NCBI RefSeq assembly: GCF_039521325.1
Contig: NZ_BAAACD010000024.1
Origin: Clostridium_X cadaveris
Lineage (GTDB): Bacteria > Bacillota > Clostridia > Clostridiales > Clostridiaceae
Strand: one strand, 5' to 3'
Length of the DNA stretch: 64,000 nucleotides
In this document: positions 33,378 to 40,789 of the stretch, piece after piece
Position numbering within the stretch: the stretch's first letter is position 1
Layout of the letters: each line of letters starts with the position of its first letter
Notes under the pieces: model-generated
The model's database searches: none
Told to the model about the DNA's origin: nothing
Seen by the model: the letters and a program-made list of their open reading frames with translations, nothing else
Program-made: the position numbers and the translations under genes

Positions 33378-34451
33378 CTATTTTTTTGTATTATCCCTAA
33401 TTACAGAAATAATAGCATCTACTCCATTCCCTATAGTACTATTATCCATATTCTTTATATATTTAACTCTATTTTTATTTAGTTCATCTAAAGCCTTTAA
33501 AAGACTTTCCTTCTTTAAATCCTCTTCTTGAATAACCATGCTATATCCACTTTTTTCAAAGGAAGCTGCATTTAAAATCTGATCTCCTCTGCTAGAATTT
33601 CTTGAAAGCGGTATTAAAAGATTAGGCTTTTTCAAAGCTAACAGTTCAAAAATAGAATTTGCCCCTGCTCTAGATACAACAATATCAGCTACAGCCATCA
33701 CATCCGGAAGCTCTTCTCTTATAAATTCAAACTGTTTATATCCTTTTACATCTTTTAAAGATTCATCTAAATTCCCATTTCCACATATATGAACTACATT
33801 ATACTTATTTGTAATCTCATTAAGTGACTCTCTTATTGTTCCGTTTATAGCCTTTGAGCCTAAACTTCCGCCTATAACCATCATTACAGGTTTCATATCG
33901 TCAAAGTTTAAAAATCTTCTTCCTTTTTCTCTACTTCCTTTTAATAATTCCTTTCTTATAGGTGTTCCCGTAAGAACTCCTTTACCACCTTTTACATGTT
34001 TTAATGATTCTGGAAATGTTACGCACAGCTTTGTGGTATATGGAATAGTAAGTCTGTTTGCTAGTCCTGGTGTCATATCTGATTCATGACAAACTATTGG
34101 TATTCCTCTTAGTTTAGCAGCTATAACAACTGGAACAGTAACAAATCCTCCTTTAGAAAACACGATGTTAGGTTTTTCCTTCTTAAGCACACTATAAGCA
34201 TCTTTTATCCCAATTATAACCTTAAATGGATCTGTAAAGTTTTTTAAATCAAAATATCTTCTAAGCTTACCACTTGAAATCTCATAATAAGGTATTCCTT
34301 CTTTATTTATTATTTCCTTTTCTATACCATCTTTACTTCCTATGTATTTAATATCATAATCAAGTGTTCTAAGAGTTGGTACTAATGCTAAATTTGGGGT
34401 CACATGTCCAGCCGAACCCCCGCCTGTCATTATTATTTTGTATTTACTCAA
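33378..34451 (-). CDS. murG: UDP-GlcNAc:undecaprenyl-PP-MurNAc-pentapeptide GlcNAc transferase
   Basis: Makes lipid II at the cytoplasmic membrane for peptidoglycan synthesis. The 357-residue GT-B enzyme starts with the glycine loop MTGGGSAGHVTPNLAL, has FSKGGFVTVPVVIAAKLRGIP, a second glycine motif VIGGSLGSKAIN, and the donor-binding VSRAGANSIFELLALKKP. It stands alone here rather than in a division cluster, which is usual in clostridia. Confidence 0.97.
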   Translation of the reverse strand: MSKYKIIMTGGGSAGHVTPNLALVPTLRTLDYDIKYIGSKDGIEKEIINKEGIPYYEISSGKLRRYFDLKNFTDPFKVIIGIKDAYSVLKKEKPNIVFSKGGFVTVPVVIAAKLRGIPIVCHESDMTPGLANRLTIPYTTKLCVTFPESLKHVKGGKGVLTGTPIRKELLKGSREKGRRFLNFDDMKPVMMVIGGSLGSKAINGTIRESLNEITNKYNVVHICGNGNLDESLKDVKGYKQFEFIREELPDVMAVADIVVSRAGANSIFELLALKKPNLLIPLSRNSSRGDQILNAASFEKSGYSMVIQEEDLKKESLLKALDELNKNRVKYIKNMDNSTIGNGVDAIISVIRDNTKK

Positions 34452-34524
34452 AAGACATCCTCTCCTCTTATATTTTCACCAATATATATATTATCCACAA
34501 AATAGCATTAAGTTACAAGAGAAA

Positions 34525-34552
34525 AGGCACAAAGTTTATATCACTTTGTACC
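34525..34552 (-). terminator. Sensor kinase gene terminator
   Basis: Hairpin GGTACAAAGT / ACTTTGTGCC, with one mismatch, starting at the stop codon of the kinase gene, followed by TTTTCTC on the minus strand. It separates the kinase gene from murG. Confidence 0.75.
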
Positions 34553-36603
34553 TAGATATCAGAAAACTCAACTTCAACTTTATTTTTTATATTGTCTAAC
34601 TGACAGTTTTTAAATTCACCTTCATCTCTCTCTATATTTTCACGAATAAATTCTATAGTGAAAGTTGACCCTTCATTTTCCATACTATCTAAATATATAT
34701 TTCCACTCATTATTTCAACTAACTTTTTTACAAGTGATAGTCCAATACCAGTTCCTGAAGACTTGTTTGACATTTTGTTGTTAACTCGAGTATACCTATC
34801 AAAAATAGTAGCTATTTTATCTTCAGGAATTCCAACACCCTCATCACTTACGCTTATAGACAAGTGCTTATTGTCCAAATTTAAGAATACATGAATGTTT
34901 CCTCCTTCCGGAGTATACTTTATTGCATTAGATAGCAAATTCAACATAACCTTTTCATATTTATCTTTATCTAAATTCACAAAATATTTATTTAGGCTAC
35001 AATAAAATTGTACTGAAAGTCCTTTCGATGTAGCATAAGATTTCACTGAATCAACTATATAATTAGTTGTATCAATTAAATCAAATACAGAATTATTTAC
35101 TTCCATAAATCCAGCTTCTGCCTTTGATATATCTAAGATATTATTTATAAGCTTTAACAGTTTACTACAATTATTATTAATAGTACTTAAAGTTCTATCT
35201 ATATTAGGCCCTATTTCTTTTCCATATATGTTTTTAGCAAGTTGAATAGATGAGCTCATTATAGCAAGTGGTGTTCTAAGCTCATGAGAAGTAATTGCAA
35301 AGAAATCATCTTTTATCTTAGTCATATTTTGAAGCTTTATATTGGTATTAACTTCATCTGTTATATCAATACCATAAATGCATATGTGTTTTATACCATC
35401 TGATTCATCTAAATAAGGTGATATTTTTATCTTATAAAATTTATTTTCCCCATTTTTATCTTTTATTTTAAAATTATTTATTATTTCTTCTTTATTTTCC
35501 TTTATTACTTTATCTAAAATATTTAAAAATTCTTCTTTTATATCATTCCTAATTATATCTAAAAAATAATTGTTTAAAATTGTTGTATTTTCTTCTTTTA
35601 AGATGCATTGAGCCATCTTTTCAAAATCTTCATTTTCTAATTTTACATAAAAAGATGGATAATCTAATATAGCCATAGGTACGTCTATAGTGTATACCAT
35701 TCTTTCCATTAGCACTCTAGCATTTTCTAGTTTCTTTTCATGCTGCTTAATTTCAGTTATATCTTTAACTGTTATTATCATATATCTAAACTTGTTATTA
35801 GAATTATAAACTGGATTTACATTAAACTCTAAGTACTTTCCTTTTTTATTTTGTGGATTCACGTAAGCTACTATGTCTCTTACAACTTTTTTATTTTCAA
35901 GAATATACATCTCTATAAATTGTCTTATATTGTATGATTTATTGTCATCTCTTATAACTATATATTTATCTAAGTTTTTTCTTTTATTTTCTATATCAAG
36001 ATTTGTGATACCTAAAATATCATAAAAAGAACTATTACAAAAATTAGTTTTTTCTATATTAGGCATAACTAAAATTCCCTCTGAAATATTTTTCAATATA
36101 TCATTCAAATTCAAAAGATGTTGTTTTTCTTTCGCTCTTAATGTATCAATAACATCACATTTGCATTGAAGCTCTGTATTTAATAATTCAAGATTCTGCC
36201 TTTCTTTCAGCTTCTTCTCCATTTTATTCTTATAATTTGTGACATCATTAAAGATAACGCTTATCCCTTCAATTTCTACGCCGTCTTCACTTAATGAAAC
36301 AACATCTAAATTGTACGTTTTATTTAAGTATTTTACTACCATTCTTTTTCGAGTACTCAAATTATGATTTATTATATTGTATAATGGATTGTTTTCTTCT
36401 TTTAAGCTTTTACCATCTTCAAGATAAAATTCATTAAAATCCAAAAAATCTGAAATATACCTTTGTATCACTTCATCTTTTCTTTTATTAAAGCTAGCTA
36501 AAACATTATCACTACACTCTAAAATTTTACCATTTTTATCCAAGATGTAAATGTATTGCTGAGAACCCTCCATTATGGATCTAACCCATAACTTATTAAC
36601 CAT
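34552..36603 (-). CDS. Orphan cytoplasmic PAS-domain sensor histidine kinase
   Basis: Sensor kinase of 683 residues with no membrane helix. PAS-like regions lie at about 10-125, 165-285 and 300-415, joined by short coiled coils. The HisKA box FFAITSHELRTPLAIM (phospho-His440) and the HATPase boxes (NLLSNAIKYTPEGG, VSDEGVGIPEDKI, GTGIGLSLVKKLVE) are intact. No response-regulator gene is adjacent. In clostridia, which lack the Spo0F/Spo0B relay, some orphan kinases phosphorylate Spo0A directly; that this is one is inference. Confidence 0.9.
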   Translation of the reverse strand: MVNKLWVRSIMEGSQQYIYILDKNGKILECSDNVLASFNKRKDEVIQRYISDFLDFNEFYLEDGKSLKEENNPLYNIINHNLSTRKRMVVKYLNKTYNLDVVSLSEDGVEIEGISVIFNDVTNYKNKMEKKLKERQNLELLNTELQCKCDVIDTLRAKEKQHLLNLNDILKNISEGILVMPNIEKTNFCNSSFYDILGITNLDIENKRKNLDKYIVIRDDNKSYNIRQFIEMYILENKKVVRDIVAYVNPQNKKGKYLEFNVNPVYNSNNKFRYMIITVKDITEIKQHEKKLENARVLMERMVYTIDVPMAILDYPSFYVKLENEDFEKMAQCILKEENTTILNNYFLDIIRNDIKEEFLNILDKVIKENKEEIINNFKIKDKNGENKFYKIKISPYLDESDGIKHICIYGIDITDEVNTNIKLQNMTKIKDDFFAITSHELRTPLAIMSSSIQLAKNIYGKEIGPNIDRTLSTINNNCSKLLKLINNILDISKAEAGFMEVNNSVFDLIDTTNYIVDSVKSYATSKGLSVQFYCSLNKYFVNLDKDKYEKVMLNLLSNAIKYTPEGGNIHVFLNLDNKHLSISVSDEGVGIPEDKIATIFDRYTRVNNKMSNKSSGTGIGLSLVKKLVEIMSGNIYLDSMENEGSTFTIEFIRENIERDEGEFKNCQLDNIKNKVEVEFSDI

Positions 36604-36719
36604 ATTACCTAACCTCTAAAGAATTATTTTACTTTTAATGTATTTAATTCTATAAGTTATCTCAAATCCCTCTAAAAATTTAATATTTTTTAATATTTAA
36701 TTTACTTTTTCCACAATAT

Positions 36720-38492
36720 CTATCTTAAATCTTCTATAATTAATTGTATACTAGTGTTCCCATTAAATTCGTTTATTTCTGGATAAAAAACTATATCTAA
36801 AATTATATCATTTTTATTACCATTATAAAGTTTTCTAAGTTCTGATTCTCCATATTTTTTCATAATAGTATATTCAAAATCCGTTATATCTCCAAAATAT
36901 ATTCCTTCTATTGATAAACCTTCTTTTGATAAGAATTGAAGCTTCAATACATTTCTATTTTTTCCTAATATACTGGCTCTGATAACCTTCAGTCCTTTCT
37001 CCCCAAATAAAGGCTTAGGGTTTGCTTTCCCAAAAGGTTCTATCCCATGAAGCTCATCTATTATCTCATAACTTATGGACCTTATTGGAAGCTGCATGTC
37101 TAAATAAACTTTAGGTACAAGATCTTCTTTTGTAAGTGGTGAAAACCTATTTAATCTTTCCCTCAATAAATCTATACTATCTTCAGAGATTGACAATCCC
37201 GCAGCCATTGGATGACCACCAAATTTAATCAAAAGATCTTTACATTTCAATAGCTCTTCAAACATATTATATCCTTCAATAGATCTGCCTGATCCTTTAG
37301 CTCCATTTTCTGCTTTTGTTATTATTATGGAAGGAACATTATATTTTTCTCTTATCCTCCCTGCCACTATTCCAGCTAAACTCTCATGAATATCCGGAAC
37401 ATAAATAACAAAGACACTTTGATCTTTATAATTATTTTTTTCTATGATTTCAATGGCTTTTTCAACACCTTCTTTAGTCATATCTTTTCTCTCTGAATTT
37501 AAATCATATAATTCCTTAGCCAATCTGTTTGCAGTTTCTTCTTTTTTAGATAATAGTAGTTCAATTCCTCTTTTCGCATTATCTAATCTTCCCGATGCAT
37601 TTATGCATGGGCCTATTACAAATCCTAAATGATATGCCGATAAAGTTTTATCTTCTATATTATTAATCTTAAGAAGTGCCTTAAGCCCTATATTCTCTGT
37701 CTTATTGAGCATCTTAAGTCCTTCTTTAACGAATATTCTATTTTCATCAATTAAATCAACTACATCACATACTGTTGCTATGGCCACAAATTCTATAAAT
37801 TTGATAGTTTCATCTTTAGGTATTAAAAATTCTTTATAAAGTATCTCTATAAATTTATAGGCTACTGCTGCACCACATATTTTTTTAAATTTATAAGAGC
37901 AATCTTCCTGTTTAGGGTTTACCACACATTGAGCTTTAGGTACCATAAAACTCCTACATCCATTATCATCTTCTATAAAAGGAATGTCATGATGATCTGT
38001 AACTATTACCGTCATATCATTTGATACAGCATGGCTTATCTCATCTATTGCTGCTATGCCATTATCACATGTTATAAGAGTATCAATACATTCTTCCTTA
38101 GCTCTATTTATTATATCTATATTTATCCCATATCCATCTTTAATTCTATCTGGTATATCATAATCCACTATGGCCCCAACTCTTTTTAATGCACTATAAA
38201 GTAAAAATGTACTTATGACCCCATCTACATCATAGTCTCCTATTACTCTTATTTTCTTTTTTTCAAGTATCTTTTCTTTTATTATCTTAGCTGCCTTTTC
38301 CACATCCTTCATCTCTTCCGCTGGATGAAGGCGGTTTATACATGGATTTAGAAAGCTTTCTATAAGTTTATCTTCTGTAACGTCTCTATTTACAATAAGC
38401 TTTGCTAAAAAGTTGCTTATATTAAATCTTTTAGATATTTCATTATAATTTACACCTTTATTTTTAATGTACCATTTCTTCAACTTCGTCAC
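36720..38492 (-). CDS. recJ: Single-stranded-DNA-specific exonuclease RecJ
   Basis: 5'-3' exonuclease of recombination and repair. The 590 residues hold the DHH-family motifs IGDYDVDGVIS, TCDNGIAAIDE and VTDHHDIPF, the DHHA1 segment (VAGRIREKYNVPSIIITK, GSGRSIEGYNMFEEL, FGGHPMAAGLSI) and a C-terminal OB-like domain (VYLDMQLPIRSI, GLKVIRASILGKNRNVLKLQF). Length is normal for the short bacterial RecJ. Seven bases after the M16 peptidase gene, so the two probably form an operon. Confidence 0.94.
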   Translation of the reverse strand: MTKLKKWYIKNKGVNYNEISKRFNISNFLAKLIVNRDVTEDKLIESFLNPCINRLHPAEEMKDVEKAAKIIKEKILEKKKIRVIGDYDVDGVISTFLLYSALKRVGAIVDYDIPDRIKDGYGINIDIINRAKEECIDTLITCDNGIAAIDEISHAVSNDMTVIVTDHHDIPFIEDDNGCRSFMVPKAQCVVNPKQEDCSYKFKKICGAAVAYKFIEILYKEFLIPKDETIKFIEFVAIATVCDVVDLIDENRIFVKEGLKMLNKTENIGLKALLKINNIEDKTLSAYHLGFVIGPCINASGRLDNAKRGIELLLSKKEETANRLAKELYDLNSERKDMTKEGVEKAIEIIEKNNYKDQSVFVIYVPDIHESLAGIVAGRIREKYNVPSIIITKAENGAKGSGRSIEGYNMFEELLKCKDLLIKFGGHPMAAGLSISEDSIDLLRERLNRFSPLTKEDLVPKVYLDMQLPIRSISYEIIDELHGIEPFGKANPKPLFGEKGLKVIRASILGKNRNVLKLQFLSKEGLSIEGIYFGDITDFEYTIMKKYGESELRKLYNGNKNDIILDIVFYPEINEFNGNTSIQLIIEDLR

Positions 38493-38499
38493 TTCCTAG

Positions 38500-39699
38500 C
38501 TATTTTATTATTTGAACTATAGGTTTTTTTAAGACTTTACAAGCAGTTTCTATAACTTGCTCTGTAGTTATATCTTCCATATCTAGTTCCATATCATCTT
38601 TAAACATTATATTATTTACACAAAGCCATTTAGCTCTTTCTATAGTTCTTTCCTCCATAAATTCTTTTCTCATTTTAATTCTCTTTTTATAAATATCTAT
38701 AGATTTTATATTCATAAATTCTTCCTTCCAAGAGTCAAGCAAAAAATCTATCAATTCTTTGACCTTGTATATTTCAGACTTATCGCATCCTGCATATATA
38801 GTATAAAGCCCTATATTTTTCTCGTATTTTATCCTTCCGTACACATCATAGCTAAGACCATTTTCTGTCCTTATTTTATCATATAGTTTAGAGCTTACCC
38901 CTTGACCAAAATACGCATTAAATATGTATAATGCTTTAAGTTCTTTATGTGAAAGAGAACTTATATCAAATCCGTAAAGTATCTTTGCACCAGAAAATCC
39001 TTCAACTTGCTTTTCAAAAGTTCTAGGTATAATAGCTTCATTAAGATCCTTAGCTTTAAGTTTTTCATTCACAGGTACCTGTGCCCAAACATCAGAAATA
39101 ATTTTTATAACTTCCTCATAATCCATGGACGTTACTACGGAAATGACACAATTATTTGCAACATAATACTCCTTGTAAAATTTATTTAAATCATCAATTG
39201 TAAGACTTCTTATATTATTTTCGTTACCAATTATTATATCTTTTATCCTCTTAGTTCTATATCCATTAGCTAGTAATTCATCTTCTAAAAGCTGCTCGAA
39301 ATCTTCTTTCCATTCCTTAGATTCCTGTATAACCACATCTCTTTCTGTAAAAAAACCTTCCTCACTCATAGTAGGATTTAATAATATATCACTATAAAGT
39401 TTAAATCCTTTTTCGAAGTCTTCTTTTAATGTAGTTCCGTAATATATGACATATGGATAATTGGTCATAGCATTATTAAATACAAACAGTTCATCCAATA
39501 TATTATTTATTTCATCTTCACTTTTTGAAGTAGTCCCTTTAAAAACCATATGCTCTAGAAAGTGAGCTACTCCTGTGGATGTATCATCTTCCATGAAAGC
39601 TCCTGCATCAAAACCTATAGAAAAAGAAGTTAAATCTCCATTCCTGTGTTCATATATAAAAGTAACCCCATTAGGCAATATTATTTTTTTCATATACAA
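38500..39699 (-). CDS. M16-family zinc peptidase
   Basis: Pitrilysin/MPP-type peptidase, role unknown. The 399 residues carry the inverted zinc motif HFLEH (H46, E49, H50) within GVAHFLEHMVFKGT, with the further Glu supplied by the following helix (FFTERDVVIQES). Residues from about 170 (YYVANNCVISVV) form the second, inactive half, with the FGQGVSSKLYDKIRTENGLSYDV signature. No signal peptide, so probably cytoplasmic. Leads recJ by seven bases; divergent from the gtrA-like gene. Confidence 0.92.
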   Translation of the reverse strand: MYMKKIILPNGVTFIYEHRNGDLTSFSIGFDAGAFMEDDTSTGVAHFLEHMVFKGTTSKSEDEINNILDELFVFNNAMTNYPYVIYYGTTLKEDFEKGFKLYSDILLNPTMSEEGFFTERDVVIQESKEWKEDFEQLLEDELLANGYRTKRIKDIIIGNENNIRSLTIDDLNKFYKEYYVANNCVISVVTSMDYEEVIKIISDVWAQVPVNEKLKAKDLNEAIIPRTFEKQVEGFSGAKILYGFDISSLSHKELKALYIFNAYFGQGVSSKLYDKIRTENGLSYDVYGRIKYEKNIGLYTIYAGCDKSEIYKVKELIDFLLDSWKEEFMNIKSIDIYKKRIKMRKEFMEERTIERAKWLCVNNIMFKDDMELDMEDITTEQVIETACKVLKKPIVQIIK

Positions 39700-39706
39700 T
39701 CTCCTT

Positions 39707-39736
39707 TGTTGTAAAATCCCGCAATTGTATTATAAT
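39707..39736 (+). promoter_or_regulatory. Promoter of the gtrA-like gene
   Basis: TTGTAA about 16 bases before TATAAT (39731-39736). The -10 box is perfect. The predicted start near 39743 almost touches the coding region, so the leader is at most about 10 bases. Confidence 0.65.
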
Positions 39737-39752
39737 ATATATGGTGATAAAA

Positions 39753-40190
39753 TTGAAATTTAAAACTAATCTTAAAATACCAAAATCTTTAATACAATTA
39801 TTAACTTATAGTTTAGTTGGACTTTCTAATATGATTTTAGATCTTCTTATAGTAAATATTCTAATGAAAATCTTTAATACATATAATGGTCCACTGCTTA
39901 TGGCATTTAACATTATATCATTTCTTCTATACTCCTTAAATGGATATGTACTAAATAAAAAGTTCACATTTAAAAGTGAACAGAAGTCATATTTAAAATA
40001 TATGATAGTATTAGGAGGTTCGGTAATAATTGAAAGTCCTCTCTTTTCTCTTCTCACTACCTTTAATATCTTTTCTTTAGACAAAGTATTATGGGCGAAT
40101 ATATGCAAGATCATATCTTTTACTCTAGGTGGTGTTATGTGCTTTTTAATAAACAAATTTTTAATATTTAAAGACAAAAAATCAGATTAA
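39753..40190 (+). CDS. GtrA-family membrane protein
   Basis: Small four-helix membrane protein of the GtrA/DPMS type, linked to moving polyprenyl-phosphate sugars across the membrane or to wall glycosylation. About 145 residues from TTG 39753 with four hydrophobic segments and the GtrA pattern YSLVGLSNMILD ... LNGYVLNKKFTF ... LGGVMCFLINKFLIFKD. I prefer TTG 39753, preceded by GGTGAT; the in-frame ATG at 39741 lies at or before the predicted transcript start. Not beside a glycosyltransferase; the nearest is 6.7 kb away. Confidence 0.85.
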   Translation: MKFKTNLKIPKSLIQLLTYSLVGLSNMILDLLIVNILMKIFNTYNGPLLMAFNIISFLLYSLNGYVLNKKFTFKSEQKSYLKYMIVLGGSVIIESPLFSLLTTFNIFSLDKVLWANICKIISFTLGGVMCFLINKFLIFKDKKSD

Positions 40191-40215
40191 ACTTTATGTC
40201 TAATCTGATTTTTTA
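40178..40215 (+). terminator. Terminator between the gtrA-like gene and the DJ-1/PfpI gene
   Basis: Stem AAATCAGATTA / TAATCTGATTT spanning the stop codon of the gtrA-like gene, followed by a T-run. Located between convergent genes, so it may also end the topoisomerase IV operon. Confidence 0.88.
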
Positions 40216-40217
40216 TT

Positions 40218-40766
40218 TTATCTATGATATATCATTGAAGATTTTAATTCTTTTCCTTGTTTTTCGTATCCAAGGTAATTCATTATGGCAACTGCAAAGT
40301 CAAAAGCAGTTCCTGCACCTCTACTTGTTATTATGTTATCATCTTTTACAACAATTTCTTCTATATAACAAACTTCTTTAAGTTCTTTTTCAAATCCTGG
40401 ATAACTGGTTACTTTTCTTCCCTTGACTATACCTGCTGAAGATAACACTATAGGTGCTGCACATATAGCTCCTATAAGTCTTCCATCCTCGTAGTACTGT
40501 TTCAATGTATTTAAAACACAAGTACTGCTTTGAAGGTTTCTGGTGCCAGGCATACCTCCAGGAAGAATAACTCCATCATATTTTGACTTAACATCACTTG
40601 CCTTAATATCTGCAATAACTTTAATATTATGAGCCCCATTGACTTCAAGCTCTTCTGAAATAGACACCGTATCACAACCTATTCCAGCTCTCCTAAGAAC
40701 ATCTACTACTGTAAGAGCTTCTATTTCTTCAAAGCCATCAGCTAAAAATAGAATTACCTTTTTCAT
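40218..40766 (-). CDS. DJ-1/PfpI family protein (YajL/ThiJ-like)
   Basis: Cysteine-dependent DJ-1 superfamily protein; members act as chaperones, glyoxalases or deglycases. The 182 residues have GFEEIEALTVVDVLRRAG with Glu16, VILPGGMPGTRNL, and the nucleophile elbow GAICAAP with Cys102, followed by TSRGAGTAFDFAVAIMNYL. Size and motifs fit the YajL group. It lies 23 bases after parC and is likely the last gene of mnmH-parE-parC. The exact substrate cannot be told from sequence. Confidence 0.92.
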   Translation of the reverse strand: MKKVILFLADGFEEIEALTVVDVLRRAGIGCDTVSISEELEVNGAHNIKVIADIKASDVKSKYDGVILPGGMPGTRNLQSSTCVLNTLKQYYEDGRLIGAICAAPIVLSSAGIVKGRKVTSYPGFEKELKEVCYIEEIVVKDDNIITSRGAGTAFDFAVAIMNYLGYEKQGKELKSSMIYHR

Positions 40767-40789
40767 AAATCATCCTCCTAAACTATTTT

